Part shown: positions 47,949-60,897 of the stretch, in pieces
Position numbering within the stretch: position 1 is the stretch's first letter
Layout: every line of letters begins with the position of its first letter
Origin: Chamaecyparis obtusa
Lineage: Eukaryota; Streptophyta; Pinopsida; Cupressales; Cupressaceae
NCBI GenBank assembly: GCA_027943335.1
Contig: BSBK01001871.1
Span: forward strand, 434,001 to 498,000
Reading direction: 5' to 3'
Length of the DNA: 64,000 bases
Translations under genes and position numbers: made by a program
The notes under the pieces: model-generated
Told to the model about the DNA's origin: nothing
Databases searched by the model: none
The model's input: only the letters and a program-made list of their open reading frames with translations

Positions 47949-47963
47949 TTCATTGATTTTTAG
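47949..47963 (-). other. Polyadenylation-like signal downstream of the 48100-51384 ORF
   Basis: The minus strand reads AAAAATCAATGAAAG, about 140 nt downstream of the stop at 48100. AATGAA is a weak variant of AATAAA. Confidence 0.35.
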
Positions 47964-48099
47964 AGTATTACATATAGGCTTCAAGAGTTAAGCCGTTACA
48001 AAATCAACTGAATATATTCATATTCTATCATGCTGGTAAATGACAAGTGGCCATTTACTACTCATACAATGTGTACAAAAAAAGAAGGGGAAGGGGAAA

Positions 48100-51000
48100 C
48101 TATTTTCTTTTTGATGGCCTTTTCGCCTTCTCCATCTTAGCCTTACGGGCTTTAGCAGTTGCAAGAATCAAAATCATATTTTTGGAATCTAGGATGTAGA
48201 CATTTTTGAATCTTATGAGCCAGTGAGAATGGTATTTTTCCATGTGCTTCACCGCATCCTTTCGAATTTTCATCTTTTCCATAGTTTTGTATATACTTCC
48301 ACCAAGTCGTTGAAGGTCGGGTATCTTATCAAGATGTGATCTAGATGAATCTGTGAGCTGATCTAGGTAGTTGGAAAATGACTTCTGCATGTTAGCCACA
48401 CTAATCAATATTTTTTTGTCTTCGCTACATTGGGATTTGGAATGGAGGCTCGTCAGATATATGAAGATTTTACTTTGTTCTTTAGCAATCTTCTCGCCGG
48501 TGACCTTTATTTCAGCCTCTGCTTTGATTATCATTTCCATCTTGAATTCCATGCCTTGGAGCCACTCAATCAAAGGCTCATCTCCTTTCTATAGTATGCT
48601 AGCTTTCATGGCATCTTTAGTCTTCATAGCGACTAGCCAATGCAGTAAAACTAGGCATTCTTCATACCTGAACCTCTCTGTCATGAGTATTTACAAATGC
48701 CCGTCGATTGATTCCTTTTCTGCTTCTAACTGCAGAAGAATATTTCTAAGCTATTCAATGGAAACTAGGCCTTCAAGCTTGAGTCGCTCTATCCATCTCC
48801 TACCAATGTGCCCAAAATGTCGATCCTCTTGTAATTTGGTGATTATTTCTTGGTTCTCAGCCACAATAGGATCAAATGTTGTTAGAGAACTAGGCAAACT
48901 AGCCATTGGAGAGACTAACTATCTGATGAAGTTGGTCATCTCGATGATCTCCGCCTTGAGTTGAGTCTTGGTAATTTTGAGTTCCTTGAGATATTCCTCG
49001 ATCAAGACATTGTTGGACTTCCATAAATCCACCTTGGTATCATGACGGGCAAGACCCATGTCTAAGGACTAGAGTGCAAAATCTGAGGCAGTGAGATCTT
49101 TGATTCTACCATCCTTTAAAGGCTTGGCTACCTCCATAGTCAAATGACCTTTGTGAGAATCATGACTGAGAGTGGTCAGTGTCCTAGGTTTCTTAGCTTT
49201 GCTTTGGAATGGGCCTGACTACACTGCCTGTGAAATCATCTCGTTGCTAGGGATACTTAGCTTGGCTCTCCTTTTCTTCCATTCTATAGTGTTGTCAATC
49301 CATGACTCCACACTAGTGATCTTTGATGCAGAGAGTAAATCCTCTATGAATAACTTCCTAATAATAGGGGGGGAGGCTTTGGGCCTGGAGGCAAAAGGAT
49401 TAACCTTTTGAGAAGAAACACTCTTCTCTTTTTGAGGAGAGCCCAAGTGTTCATCCATTTCTTCGGTCTCAGAACTGCTACTGTCATCACCGATCTTGAA
49501 AATGGGAGGGACCTATTGGCCAGGAGTGTCACCTATTAGCTCCATGAATCCTCCTTGAGCTTACTACTCTAGTTCTATAGTTCTAGCTAATTCTTCTGTC
49601 GGCTTATCGAGTTCTTTAGTTTCGGCTTCCTTAGTCAAACCGATGTTAGGAACTGAACCTGTTCCACAAGTTTTCTCCAATGGGATTTCTTTTTCTAGTA
49701 GTTGATCATCCCCACCTGCTGGTTGAGCTAGACCTTTGGCTACAGTTGAAGTTGGCAAAGAGGAAGATGTAGGAGCGCTCACTGGCTCAACTATAGGATC
49801 TTGTTGAGGAGTGGGTTTCTTGGCTCTTTTTTTTCTTCCCATCATCCACTGGGCCCATTTGTTAGTTCTCTTGATGACTTTGGCTGTCAAGGTTTCCAAA
49901 TCTTCAATGGCTCAAACTTGAATTGGCTCAGAGCTCATAGGGTATGGTTTAATCTGGTCTTGGTATGTATCAGTATACATATGTTCATCATCATTGATGA
50001 TGCCCTCAACATCAATATTGACTTTGAACAACCTGATTTGTTCAACAGTCATTTTGGAGTAGAACCTTTCTCGACTTTCTAACTCATCTTTGCAGTTAGC
50101 CCAATAGTCCTCAAGCTTGGGAATGTGCCTAACTATGGAGCCCATCTGCAAGTGATCTTTGGGGTAGCCCACTAGATCAAACTATGGCCTTAGCACCTCA
50201 TACTTATCCACCTTATATCTATTCTCAAATGTCTTGATCACATTTTTAGCATTTGATCAGGATGCACAGTTATAGGCTCCAATGGTAACAGGGAATTTGT
50301 AGCCTTTCTTCTTAATGCTTGCACTGATCAGGTTCACTTGCAACATCTGGTGGATCACCTCCATGAGCATGACCATATCATCCAGGTACCTTGGCAGCTT
50401 CATGGTAAAATCATCGAAACCTACAAGATGGAGGTATGAGAAACTTGCGAATTGAATAAAGAAGCTCCCAAATTAAGTGATGAATTCCATAGCCTTTGGT
50501 GAAAACCTCCACTCTGGGCACCCTTGCAATTCCCTACACAGTCTCATTGTGAATGAGTCATTAACTCTAATGAACTCAGCATAGTGATTTTGCAACCTCA
50601 AATGGGGGAAGAAATCATAAATTTTTATATCATCTTCATATTCTTTTATTCTAGGGAGGCCCGACCATACTTGCAATGTGGTTAATACATACAATAAACA
50701 TGAAGACATATAGAAACTATTTTGATATTTGGCGAGATTTAGGGCATTGGATAGATTTTTGCTTACCACTTGAGCCTAGTCTATAAAATGATGCTCAATA
50801 CAAACTACCTGGACCAAGAAGAAGTAATATTCTATGAAGTTCAAAGCATCACTTTCACCTTTAACCATGTGGAGGAGCACCAGGACATCCGTATTCTTAG
50901 CCTTTAAATCTATCCTAAAAAGCATCTTCGGTACTTTTCCTTTCATACTTCTAGCCTTTTGGAACCATGAGTTCATAATTTCTTTTCTCCACCTCATTAT

Positions 51001-51384
51001 CTTTACATTGTATTCTGATGTTGCGTTGGGGAAATTCATGTTTGAGAATTCCATCCACTCCAGGATGTAGAGGCTATTTTGCATCGACTCTCTATCAATG
51101 GAGAGAAGTACCATGTCATCTATCAAGAGGATTTGCTTCGTATCTAGGTTGAACCTCACTATGCATTCTTAGATAAGTTCAGGGGCTTGAATTTCTATGG
51201 GAAACTTGATGGCTTCAACCAGCCCACTCGTTTTTAGTTTTTGAGTCATGGGATGAATGTTCTCTTCATTCAATCTCCTGTGTAGATCATCCAAATCATA
51301 GAACCTTAGAGACGTATCAGTGAAATTTTTCCACTCTGATGTGATCCCATTCAATCCATCAAAACCCATGAATCTGGTAGCCAT
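48100..51384 (-). pseudogene. Long unrecognised ORF, copy A (1095 codons, one frame, about 15 stops)
   Basis: From MATRFMGFDGLNGITSEWKN at 51384 to a Lys/Arg-rich end (KARKAKMEKAKRPSKRK) at 48100, all segments lie in one frame without a detected frameshift. The N-terminal 500 codons look helical and globular (for example YYFFLVQVVCIEHHFID, SFYMSSCLLYVLTTLQVW, LPRYLDDMVMLMEVIHQM). A Pro/Ser/Ala-rich linker follows (KKPTPQQDPIVEPVSAPTSS, about 49825-49770), then a coiled-coil-rich C-terminal half. In-frame stops are about nine TAG, four TAA and two TGA. A TATA box lies upstream. It resembles copy B (57189) in layout and in short blocks such as YxxS in the mid helices. I cannot name a domain. 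It is probably an accessory ORF of an LTR element; a decayed host gene family is the alternative. Confidence 0.7.
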
Positions 51385-51514
51385 AGCTTCTAATTAAGGC
51401 TCTCGGTTTACTATTTAAAACTTTGATGGATACTATGAGATGATCTAAAAGGATTATGGGAACCAAGGGTGTAATTGAATAAATAGTGATTTATTTTTCT
51501 TGATTGCTTCGATC

Positions 51515-51525
51515 TTTTATAAATA
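51515..51525 (-). promoter_or_regulatory. TATA box for copy A
   Basis: The minus strand reads CTATTTATAAAAGATC, about 135 nt upstream of the ATG at 51384. Confidence 0.5.
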
Positions 51526-52340
51526 GCTTATCTTCTTTCCGTTACTTTCATATCTCGTGCCACACGAGTGATAGATTTTTAAAAATACCCGTTAAAGTTC
51601 TAACATTAGGATTTGAATTAAATGCACATTATTAATGGTTTTCAAGAATTAATTTTTCCATTAATAATAATTTTAATGATAACTTAATTTGCGTAGTGGA
51701 TTTTTACTTTTCTTCTTTCCACACTGCCTTTGTCGAGAATTTCACTATGGAGGTGGGAACCCGGTAGTGAAGAAGTTGGAGGAATGATTCTCTGAAATCC
51801 TGTAACTGACCCATCTTCTTATCAATTCTTTCTATCCTTCAAAGTGAAGCATCCTCATCATATTAGATCACTCACTTCTAATGACCTCTCATATGTATTT
51901 CTCTGCAAGATACTATTTTTTGGGAATTGACCCCTTCTGGTGATTTTCTGACATGGGAAAAGTTAACATCTAATTTTTGGAAAGTGAACTCTTATTTATT
52001 ATCTTGTGTCATTGGGGATAATTACTTTATTGCCAAGGTTCACCTTACTTCCCTGACTATGGTGTTTTTCCTTCGAGAGTGATTGCCACTGTTCTTCAGA
52101 AAATGACTTTTGCAAGGGGGAACTTCATAAATGGGAAAGCTCATCATGATTTCTCCACCAAGTAATTTTTCTGGGCCCGACTCATTCCCAAATAGTGAAT
52201 GTAGAGCCATAGACCTATACATGTGTTGTATGATTCTTCATGTTCTCTTCTTCTTTAGGAAATCACCTTCATGGGTTAGAACCCGCTGAGGAGAAGGAGA
52301 TTGCTAGTTTCCCGACAAAGAGGGGAGATGTAACTTCGAA
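51526..52340. other. Unassigned spacer
   Basis: No gene, repeat or LTR end recognised in this stretch. Confidence 0.35.
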
Positions 52341-53469
52341 ACTTCTTTTCATATGAATATCTTCAGTGGAGCTAGAGGAACAAAGTCTTTATCAAATTAG
52401 GAACTATAACTTAACCATTCCCAAGAGGTAGACAAAACCATCTAGGCTTAAAACTAGAAAAAGGGAAGAAGGGAGGAATTTGATAAAGACTACCTACTCT
52501 AGGGGAAAACTAGACATAGACTCCAATTTTAAAATACCTCAAAACTCAATACTCGATCTGACACATGGTATCCACTTTTCTTTTCTAGAGTGAAGAAAAA
52601 AAGTGGGGCAACAAAGCTATCATTACAATGCTTAAGTACAATGACCTTGTCAAGGGTGAGACCCTGTTAGGATTCTTTTACAATTAACCCTGTTAGGGGT
52701 GAGGACACACTATCCTAGACCTCATTGCTCAAATGAGTGAAGGCTGCAACCTTTTGAATGTTAGATACACACTATATCTACAAGGTGAACTGCTGCTATG
52801 ACACGACGTGTCTAATCAGTTCCTTTTGTGCGTTGATGCTTTAACCTCTTGTAAAGCTCTATATCATACTGACTACTCTTTGCATACTTTTTCTCTTCTT
52901 CTTTAAACTCTATATCTCATGCCATACTCAAATACAAAGGCACATGTCTTATTTATATGCGCAAATAAAACTTTTCACTAAGTCGGTCTGTAACTAATTA
53001 CATACAATGCTTCCAAATGAATTGGCTTAAGTGTGTTTACATATAATGATATTACAAGTCTATAACACATTTACAATAGGCACATAGCCTTTACAAAAAA
53101 ATATTATAACCGCTAACAAAAATACTAATAGTTGGCTCCATACTCTATTTTGTTTTGCCGCTCACTGTCTGTGTCACTTCAACTCGATGTATCTTCATCA
53201 TACTAACTCATCTGATCATGTGCTCTTAACCATAGCTTAATAACATATTCAAAATCTTATCTTCAAGGGCACATACTAAAACTCATTCATATGTACATGC
53301 GTTGATGCTCTGTTCATATGGTGCTTCACTGACTATCTAGTCTTCCATACTTAGCCAAATTCTGATCTTAAGAGTAAGTGCGCTGACTTAAAAACTCCAT
53401 ATGAATTTTTTGCCATAATGACAACACTAAATCTTAGTCATAGACATTAGTATAGTCAACTTTCCAACA
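52340..53469 (-). repeat. Copia-type 3' LTR in minus orientation (left end approximate)
   Basis: It starts TGTTGGAAAGTTGAC at 53469 directly after a PPT. A TATA-like CATATAAATAAGAC lies at about 52960-52950. R-type CCCTGTTAGG repeats occur at 52655-52700, as in the LTR at 1094. The U5 end is not resolved; it is set from the spacing of that LTR. Confidence 0.65.
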
Positions 53470-53483
53470 ATCTCCCCCTTTTT
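53470..53483 (-). promoter_or_regulatory. Polypurine tract before the 3' LTR
   Basis: The minus strand reads CATTAATGAAAAAGGGGGAGAT and then TGTTGG, the classic plant copia PPT/LTR junction. A second copy, CATTAATGTCAAAGGGGGAG, lies 180 bp further 5' (53652-53676). Confidence 0.88.
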
Positions 53484-53707
53484 CATTAATGGCAACAAAG
53501 GAATATGGAGAAGTTACTAAATTGTATCTTACACAAAAACTTTATAACATATACTCTATCTTATATCTCCCTTCTACTATATACTCTACTCCCCTTTACA
53601 TCATATACATTGGTCCATATTTCTCTACTCCTTTATTAATCCATATTATTCTACTCCCCCTTTGACATTAATGACAAAGGTGCTGAAAATAATACAACTC
53701 CAAGTAC

Positions 53708-55592
53708 TTACACTGAGAGTACATTCGAGTATGCAACCTTTAGGTTTTGGATCTCTTGCTGCCAAAATGCCTTCAGTGCATTTATTGTCTGGAAATGGGC
53801 GCATAGTGCATAAGTTAACTTCTCCATCTTCTCCAACTTTGAACTCAGACCTTGATCATATGTCACCATCGTGGCATCAATCTCCTTGATATTTCTGATT
53901 TAGCACATCTAAAGAGGGCACAAGTGCATTCCTTAATTGAGTTTTCCTAGCCCTTATTTTGGCCATTTCTTTTTCTGCCTTCTCAATTTTGTCTAACTGA
54001 CCTTGATAGACATTATTGCACATGTTTACATCTATGGAGGGATCTTCCACTAATTTCCTTACTACTTCCATCATTGATTTAGCTTCGTGAATCTTCTTTG
54101 AGAGGTCTGCAGTTAGTTTGTCCTTATCCATACAATCAACTATTCTCTTTCTTCCTTTCACTGCTAAGTCTTTCAGAAAAGCTTGACCAACCTTTAAAGA
54201 ACTAAGGTCAAGTACAAATTTATCTATCAATTCATTCGGCCTCTTCATAAGATATTTTTCTTCTGCTATCTTGGATGCTGATTACTCAAGACTCAAGATT
54301 TTTTTTTTAAAACATGTCATGATGGTGCTGACATCATCCATTGAATGTATACTAGACACTTTCTTTTCTTTAGGAAGTAAGCTATTCAGAATGTTGACTG
54401 ATTCAATAAACAATGGATTCCTCATTACTTGTTTTTCCTTCACTTTCTCCATTGCTAACACACTGATCTTTATCAGGTCTTCTTCTCTACATGAATCTAG
54501 ACTTGTTGTGTCAGGGGTCAAACTTGATAACAATGACAATGATGGCTTAGGAGTGATGAGTGTACTGTCCATGGTTTTAGTCTTAACCTTCACTGGAATT
54601 CCAACAGAGGGTTCTTCTGCAGGTTCATCTTCCTTCTCCTCTTCTTCTTCTTTTTCCTTTTCTTTTTCTTTCTCCTCTTCTTCTTCTTGTCCAATTATAT
54701 CTTCACTCTGTACTTCTTGCTGCTTGAGAGAATTGTACATGCATAGAATTTCTACTTCTTCAGTCCTCACAAATGCTTCCTCAAACTTATTTAAGTCCTT
54801 ATCTATTGCCACCATGGATATTTCTACATTATCTATCATAATTGTGTCCTCCTTGGCTTTAGGCATAGACACAAAATCCTATGGACTTGTCATAGGTACA
54901 TTTAGGATCTCAGCTACTTTTACTTGCTTAGAGGGAACTTGAGTTGTAGGTGCAGATGATGGATGCATGCATTGTTCAAAAAATACCTTCTCAAATGCTT
55001 TTTCAATTTCCTTTGCAATCAAATCATAGTCCTTATTCATGATCTGCAAGGTTCTTATCTTGGTTCTAGGTTGAGGCTTCACTAGTTCCAACAACAATGT
55101 TTTCTCCTCAACTGAACATACTGTAAGGTTATCATCTAAAGTCTTTTCCCTTATTTTGAAGTCTTCTTCTATTGCTTGTCTCTTCAATGAATCAAGTATG
55201 TTCCATACTTGGTCAGGAACTACCCTCTTAAGTTCCAATACTATCTTCTTGGACTTAATCATATGTTTGATTATCATGCTATGGATCTCAAATTTGTCTA
55301 TCTCATGATATTTATCATAAAACTTAGCAATTTGATCAATCCTTCCTTCATCTACCATTCTTGTTCGCAATACTTCAAGATTCGGTCTGAATCCTACCTC
55401 AGGAGGTGCTTGAGATTTTTTGCCTTGGCTTCTTATGGATCTTGAAGATGGATGTCTTGCGGTGATCTGCTTCTTCCTCTTAGGCATCCTATTAGGCTCA
55501 GGATGTGGTGTGGACTCTAGATCAATAGTAGGTGTGGGTGCAGGAGTGTTTTGTTCCATCTTTACCTTTTTTTCCTTAGGGTTTGTTGGCAC
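53708..55592 (-). pseudogene. Long unrecognised ORF, C-terminal half (copy C2, about 628 codons)
   Basis: One frame from about 55592 (start codon there is GTG; the true 5' end may lie further up) to a frameshift near 53885, then another frame to a stop at 53708. It begins with a Pro/Thr/Lys-rich linker (NTPAPTPTIDLESTPHPEP), then coiled-coil stretches, a very acidic run (QEEEEEKEKEKEKEEEEEKE, about 54695-54640), and ends with heptad-like helices (LSSKLEKMEKLTYALCAHF). Stops: TAG at 54879 and TAA at 54282. It ends about 30 nt before a PPT-like tract and 240 nt before a 3' LTR, so it occupies the 3' ORF place of a copia-type element, where SIRE-like elements carry an envelope-like ORF. No membrane or signal segment is visible, so I do not call it Env. 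Confidence 0.68.
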
Positions 55593-57188
55593 CTCAATTT
55601 TTAAGGATAAAATATTTCATCTTTTACAAATTGAGATATTTGCCAGTTGTTTTAAAACCAAGAAAATTTGCTACAAAAATCCACAAAAAACCTTGCAAAA
55701 ATCGTAGAGCTTTCATTTAAATCTAGAAAGCCCTAATTGAAAAACCAAGCATGAAAAACCCTACAAATGCCTTCGCTTTTAAGAAAAAACCCTAGGTCAC
55801 TCCTTTAGGTTCTATTCGAGCATTACTTTTTACAAGGTCACTTAAAATCCTAAAATGCATGTGCTTTATTCCTATAGCACTGAGTGGGGTCATGTTCTTA
55901 ACATTTCATATTACCTAGGCCCCTTTTAATTTTTCCTAAGTCTAAGCCGGGTGATATCTTTAAATATTCCTAAGTCCTTAATATTCTATTTCCTAATGTT
56001 TTGGCATTATTTATGAGCTTTGAATCTAAAAAAAGATCTAACAGTTTTCACATGTTCACATGGAATCTTTTAAGTCAATGCGAACATGGGACAACTATTG
56101 ATCTTGTTAACAACTTAGCAAGGCTACCAGGTGGGTCCTAGTTTTCTCTCTTGAAATCATGACCATTCATTAAAGAAGATTTGACAGTATGCAAGTACAT
56201 AGGCCTAGTCTTGAAGGATTCTATAGGACTGACAATTCTGTAGAGAATCAATGGTTATCGTATGTTCGCATAGAATCTTTTGAGCCCATGCGATCATACG
56301 ACAACTATCGATCTTACTTTATTCCTGAACGCTTGTAGAAGGTGGGTCTGTTGCCAGGTGTATATACATGGGCATTTCTAATTGGATGAAGGTATTTTAT
56401 GATGTGGAAAATGTCATTGGGACTGGTGCTCGATAAGAAAAAATAGCATGTCCGCTTGCCAGATATTGTGACGTGGAGGTTTCTGATTGGTCAAGCTAAG
56501 TGGGGCTGGTTACTTGAGCTATCAATAGTGAAGGGAAGATCTAACAGTTGTCATATATTTGCAAGGAATCTCTTGAGCCCATGCAATCATGCGACAACCA
56601 TCGATATGGTATCAAGGCCATGGTGCCTTACTTTATGTCTAGTCATAAAGGGGAAATAACAGTGACCGTCGGATGCAGCATCTAACGATAGTAATAATCC
56701 AAAAGTATCAAGAGGGTCCTAGATGACATGATTAAAGGATTTCCATCGATACATTTTGATCAAATGGTTGTCGCATGTTCACATAGAATATTTTCAAGCC
56801 TTGTGATCATGTGACAATCATTAGATTCTATTTTAAAGAGGATCAACGGTCCAAATTCAAACTTGAAGCAAAGTTGGTGCAAAATTCAATTTTTCCCATT
56901 GAGCGATGACAATTTGATTTCTTAGAGAAGTAATGGTGAGATTGTGTGGAGTAAACTACTGAAAAGACTGCCTTTGATTGCTGATATATTGAAGATTTAC
57001 ACATTTTCAGAGACACAATGAGAAAGAATTTGTAGAAGCCTAGATGAGGAAATTTGTAGAGCTAGTTATCGTCTCTTGAAGGATTTTATAAGAAAGGTTG
57101 GTGAATGTTTGCACATTTCTTGTTGATGTTTTTATATTGCTTCTAAGAACTCTCTTGCATAAACCATAAAGAATTTGTAAACCCTAGA
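55593..57188. repeat. Divergent spacer with four copies of a conserved stem-loop
   Basis: No coding potential. Four copies of a 55-65-bp unit lie at about 56044-56100, 56254-56311, 56545-56604 and 56766-56820. Unit 2: CGTATGTTCGCAT, loop AGAATCTTTTGAGCCC, ATGCGATCATACG, then ACAACTATCGAT. The stem arms pair in each unit although bases differ between units. The spacer lies between two ORFs that point away from each other. Confidence 0.7.
57084..57092 (+). promoter_or_regulatory. Possible TATA box for copy B
   Basis: GGATTTTATAAGAAAGG about 100 nt upstream of the ATG at 57189. Confidence 0.35.
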
Positions 57189-60100
57189 ATGGCACCAAGA
57201 AAGGATTTATCTGGTAAAATTGAGTACAGTGATAGGGGTTTCCATGAAGATTTGTTAGAACTATTACCTAAGTCAATAATTGATATAGTAAAGGCCAAGA
57301 GTTTAGTACCAAAAAGCCCTAGGGTAAAGGTAGCAGATGACCTGTATGATACGGGTAATTATATTAGGGATGCCAAAATTGGTACAATCAATGCAAGTGG
57401 CACTTCTGATATCACTGGTTTAACATTGTTCAAGGTAGGGTTTAGTTAGAGAAATGCCCCTCCTACCAGCAATATATGGCAATTTGACCTAGGCAAGCTT
57501 GTGGTGCCCGACGTTTTCCTAGATGCAGATTTAATGATTCAAGTTGCAAAGAGTTATGACCCAATTACTAGGGTAATTAGGGATGTTAAAGGAAACCTAT
57601 TAATGAACATCTCTACTGAAGAAATCAGGAAGGTTTTTAAGCTAAGTGAGCCTTCCAATGACCTAAAAAAAATTGATTTTGAGGAGTTGAAGCAAGTGTA
57701 CAATGCACAAAGGGATTATCTTAGAAGTGGTCCTATGAAGGAATTTTGTGACAAGATTGGGGGAATGATTGCCATGGGACCAAGTATACAGGAGCCCTTC
57801 AAAATAGACTATTTTAACTTGAGAGCTAGAGGTGCATACTGGTCACTTTGATAGGTCTTTGGAGAAGATGTTGAATAAATAATGCCAGTACATTTTATGT
57901 ACATGATGGTCCAAATTTCACACCCATACTTATTAGTTACATTTGACTTTGCCCCTTTCATTGTTGAGTTAATTCATAATGGATTAATAGCAATCCATAA
58001 AAGAAAAGTTGACAAGCCCTTTTACTGGTATTCCTTCATGATGTATATGTTCTTGTTTAAGGTGCCAGTTATTTTGAGAAGGAGATGGATTTGTTAAAAC
58101 AAAAGGATGGTGAAGACATGCCAGTCCAATTGTGGAGCCTCACCATGAAATGGGACAGGGAGGATCATAGTCTCATTAATTTTGATAAATGCTTTGCAGC
58201 CAAACTAAGGAAATTGTTTGTCCATGAGGACCCAAGAATCCCAATGGCCTTGGCAGAACTTGTCAGGCCAAAATAGTTTACGAAGGCCCTCAAAATTGTG
58301 CATAATTGGGGGGATTTCATTTTTAACCCTATTTCTACTATTAGAATACTATATGGTTTTAGAGGGGCTCCATTCATATTACCATATCAAGTGCCTCTCA
58401 AGATTGGTATTGTAGAATTCATTAGACAACTGGGGGAAATTGAGAAGAATACTCTCATAGGTAAAGGTAGAGGAACTCTATTCCCAAATGTTATAATTAC
58501 ATACCAGTTTATAATTACAAAAGGTGGATGGCTTCATATGGATCAAGTCTTGGCACCATATCATATGACTACTTCAGTGGTTAGGACAACAGACCCATAA
58601 GGGTTTTACAATGAAATGTTTAAAATAAACGTCAGGTGCTCTTTGATAAATCATATTTTTAACTTCCCTGATGATATTATCAGAAATATGCCTAATATAC
58701 AAGAGCAAGAAATTAGAAAAGAAAAATGGCTCATGTACAAGAAGACCTTGGAGTTTGTCCAGCAGTTTGACTAGGGATAGGATCCCTTAAAAAGCATAAA
58801 TCCCATGGGAAAAAAGATAGACACTCTCATGGATTATTTTTAGTGTATTTATCAAACCCTCAATGAGAAAAGGGAGAAAGCCATGAAGGATAACCCAGAG
58901 GAGGCTCAATCATTATTGAGCAAACCTACATTTGCAAAAGTATTGCCCCTAGACAAGTACATGGTATAGAAGAGAACTAGTTACAATGTGATACTACCAA
59001 ATCTTGATAAGCAAAAACAAACAAAGAAAAAGGAGGATATCCCTTCGACATCACAACTGGTGGAGAAAAACAAGGAGGTTGTGGAGATTCCAAAATCACC
59101 TCAAGATCAACTAGCTGAAGATGTTCCTAATTCCCCACCTCCCACCAAGAGACAAAAACTAGAAAAGAGGCCTCAACATGTTGAACAAGATTACTCCCCT
59201 TCCCAATCACCTCTGAACATCATGGATGATCAAGAGGTTACAGAGCAGGTACAATAATTGGGATCTCTAGGTCAAATTTTCATGACCTATGAGGAGATGA
59301 ATGAGGGAGTGTAGAGCCACCAAAGGAACCTAAACTAGGCTTAACAGTGGAAGAAATGGTAGGCAAAAAATTAGACCCAATAATCAAACAAGCATGTGAT
59401 GAATTCATAGTTTATGATGCCTTTGTAAAGGCTAGAGAATTCATGCAATTTTTATGGAAATTGGACATCAGTCAATTTCAAGAAATTTGTGAAAAGAGGC
59501 ATGAGGAGAATCTAGATAAGGATTTCAAGATCATAGAGGATGAGTTAAGAAAGGAAATGATAGATAGATTTGAGAAAATCACTCCAGAACAGGGGGGAGA
59601 CTTGGTGAGAAACTTAGGAGTGCTTATCCTTCCAGAGTGGGATATATCTAATGTAGTGGTCCTAGATGTAGTCAGGAAGTAGACCACACCTATTCATAAG
59701 ACCAATGAGGAGGCAAAACATGGCATTAAGGGAGTCACTTTTAGTAATGACCATCAGGCCCTGGTCATGTGGTCCCTAAAGAAGAATGGAAATAACAAAG
59801 GAAAATAGATTACTAGGGGTGATCTCACTGGTATCCTAATAGTCAAAAGGGTTATTGATACTTCTATAGTTGAGGCATCAGGCATGGTAGTAGAAATGAC
59901 TCAACTAACAACAAGAGTGGTAGGAAAAGAAGCCAAGGAAAAGGAGGAACTCACACTAAGATTGGAAATAGTGTTGAAGGCTTATGGGGAGGTAAGACAG
60001 GGCATATATGAAAAGGATACAATAATTGGAGACTTGAAGAAGAGGTTAGGTGAGCAGGGCCCAATTCAAGCATCAGGGCAATTGCAAATTTCTTCTTCCC

Positions 60101-60897
60101 CTGCTGGACCTTCTTCTTCAAGCCCTATCATTGAATACCCCCTCTCCCCTCTTCCCCCTTCTATAGGTGATGAAGACATAGAGAAAAGGGAGAAACAGAG
60201 ATATGATAAGAGAATAAAGGAAACAATCCTACATTTTATTGCAAATGTAAAACCAAGAGAGGTTTATAGAGTTTCTAAGCAATTATCTAAAATTTTAATC
60301 TCTTTTAAGAAGGAGATAGCCACTGTAGACCCAGTTTTGGAAAGATGGGTTGCTAGAAAGAACAGGTTGAAATCATTATTTGATTTGATTATAGATCAAT
60401 GTATTGTGGATATACAACTAACAAATACTTATAATTTTGTTAAGGACCTTTTTTATTTTGAGGTCAATAGGGAAAGTTTAAAGAGAAAGGCAAAGATCTT
60501 AAGGGTTAGGTACTTCCAAGACAACTTTTAAATGTTCCTGGGTCTTGTCAAAGTAGATGGAGTTATAAAGGATAGGGATCAGTGGCTAGAACAAATTGAT
60601 GGGGAAGTGTCAGCTAGAATAGACACCATTTTGAATACAAAAGACAATACCCCCTTTGTAAAATTAATTAAAATATTGCAGGATGTCAGAATACACTTCA
60701 CTAATGTGAGAAATGAGGTAGACCAAGTAGTTGCTGATTGGGACAAATTTCTACCAAAATGGGATGAAGTTCTGGCCTTTCATTGGCCAAGTGAAGAAAC
60801 TTATACATCTTGGGAAACAACATATCTTGTAGAAAGTGCCAAAGAAGAAGAGACATCCACTAAAGAGGCAACAAGTGGAAGTGCCCCAACCCCTTGA
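57189..60897 (+). pseudogene. Long unrecognised ORF, copy B (about 1236 codons)
   Basis: It starts MAPRKDLSGKIEYSDRGFHE. The N-terminal domain includes VIRDVKGNLLMNISTEEIRK, HFMYMMVQISHPYLLVTFDF and PFYWYSFMMYMFLFK, then (after a frameshift near 58080) VHNWGDFIFNPISTIRILYG and PFILPYQVPLKIGIVEFI. A Pro/Ser/Lys linker (about 58988-59257; SPPPTKRQKLEKRPQ) precedes another frame change near 59300 and a coiled-coil half to the end (SAKEEETSTKEATSGSAPTP). TAG, TAA and TGA stops are scattered throughout. Order, size and short blocks match copy A. AATAAA lies 425 nt downstream. Function unknown. Confidence 0.7.

Noticed and set aside
48371..48964. 197-aa plus-strand ORF
   Set aside because: Antisense shadow of the long minus-strand ORF at 48100-51384, which keeps one frame over more than 3 kb.
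48100..51384. Recoding of TAG as Gln to rescue the long ORF
   Set aside because: TAA and TGA stops also occur, all other old elements show the same pattern, and plant nuclei use the standard code. Decay is simpler.
54271..54942. 223-aa plus-strand ORF rich in Ser/Phe
   Set aside because: It is antisense to the Glu/Lys-rich part of the ORF at 53708-55592, and its Ser/Phe runs are the complement of those codons.
53708..55592. Calling the 3' ORF an envelope-like gene
   Set aside because: Its position would fit, but no signal peptide or transmembrane segment is visible.
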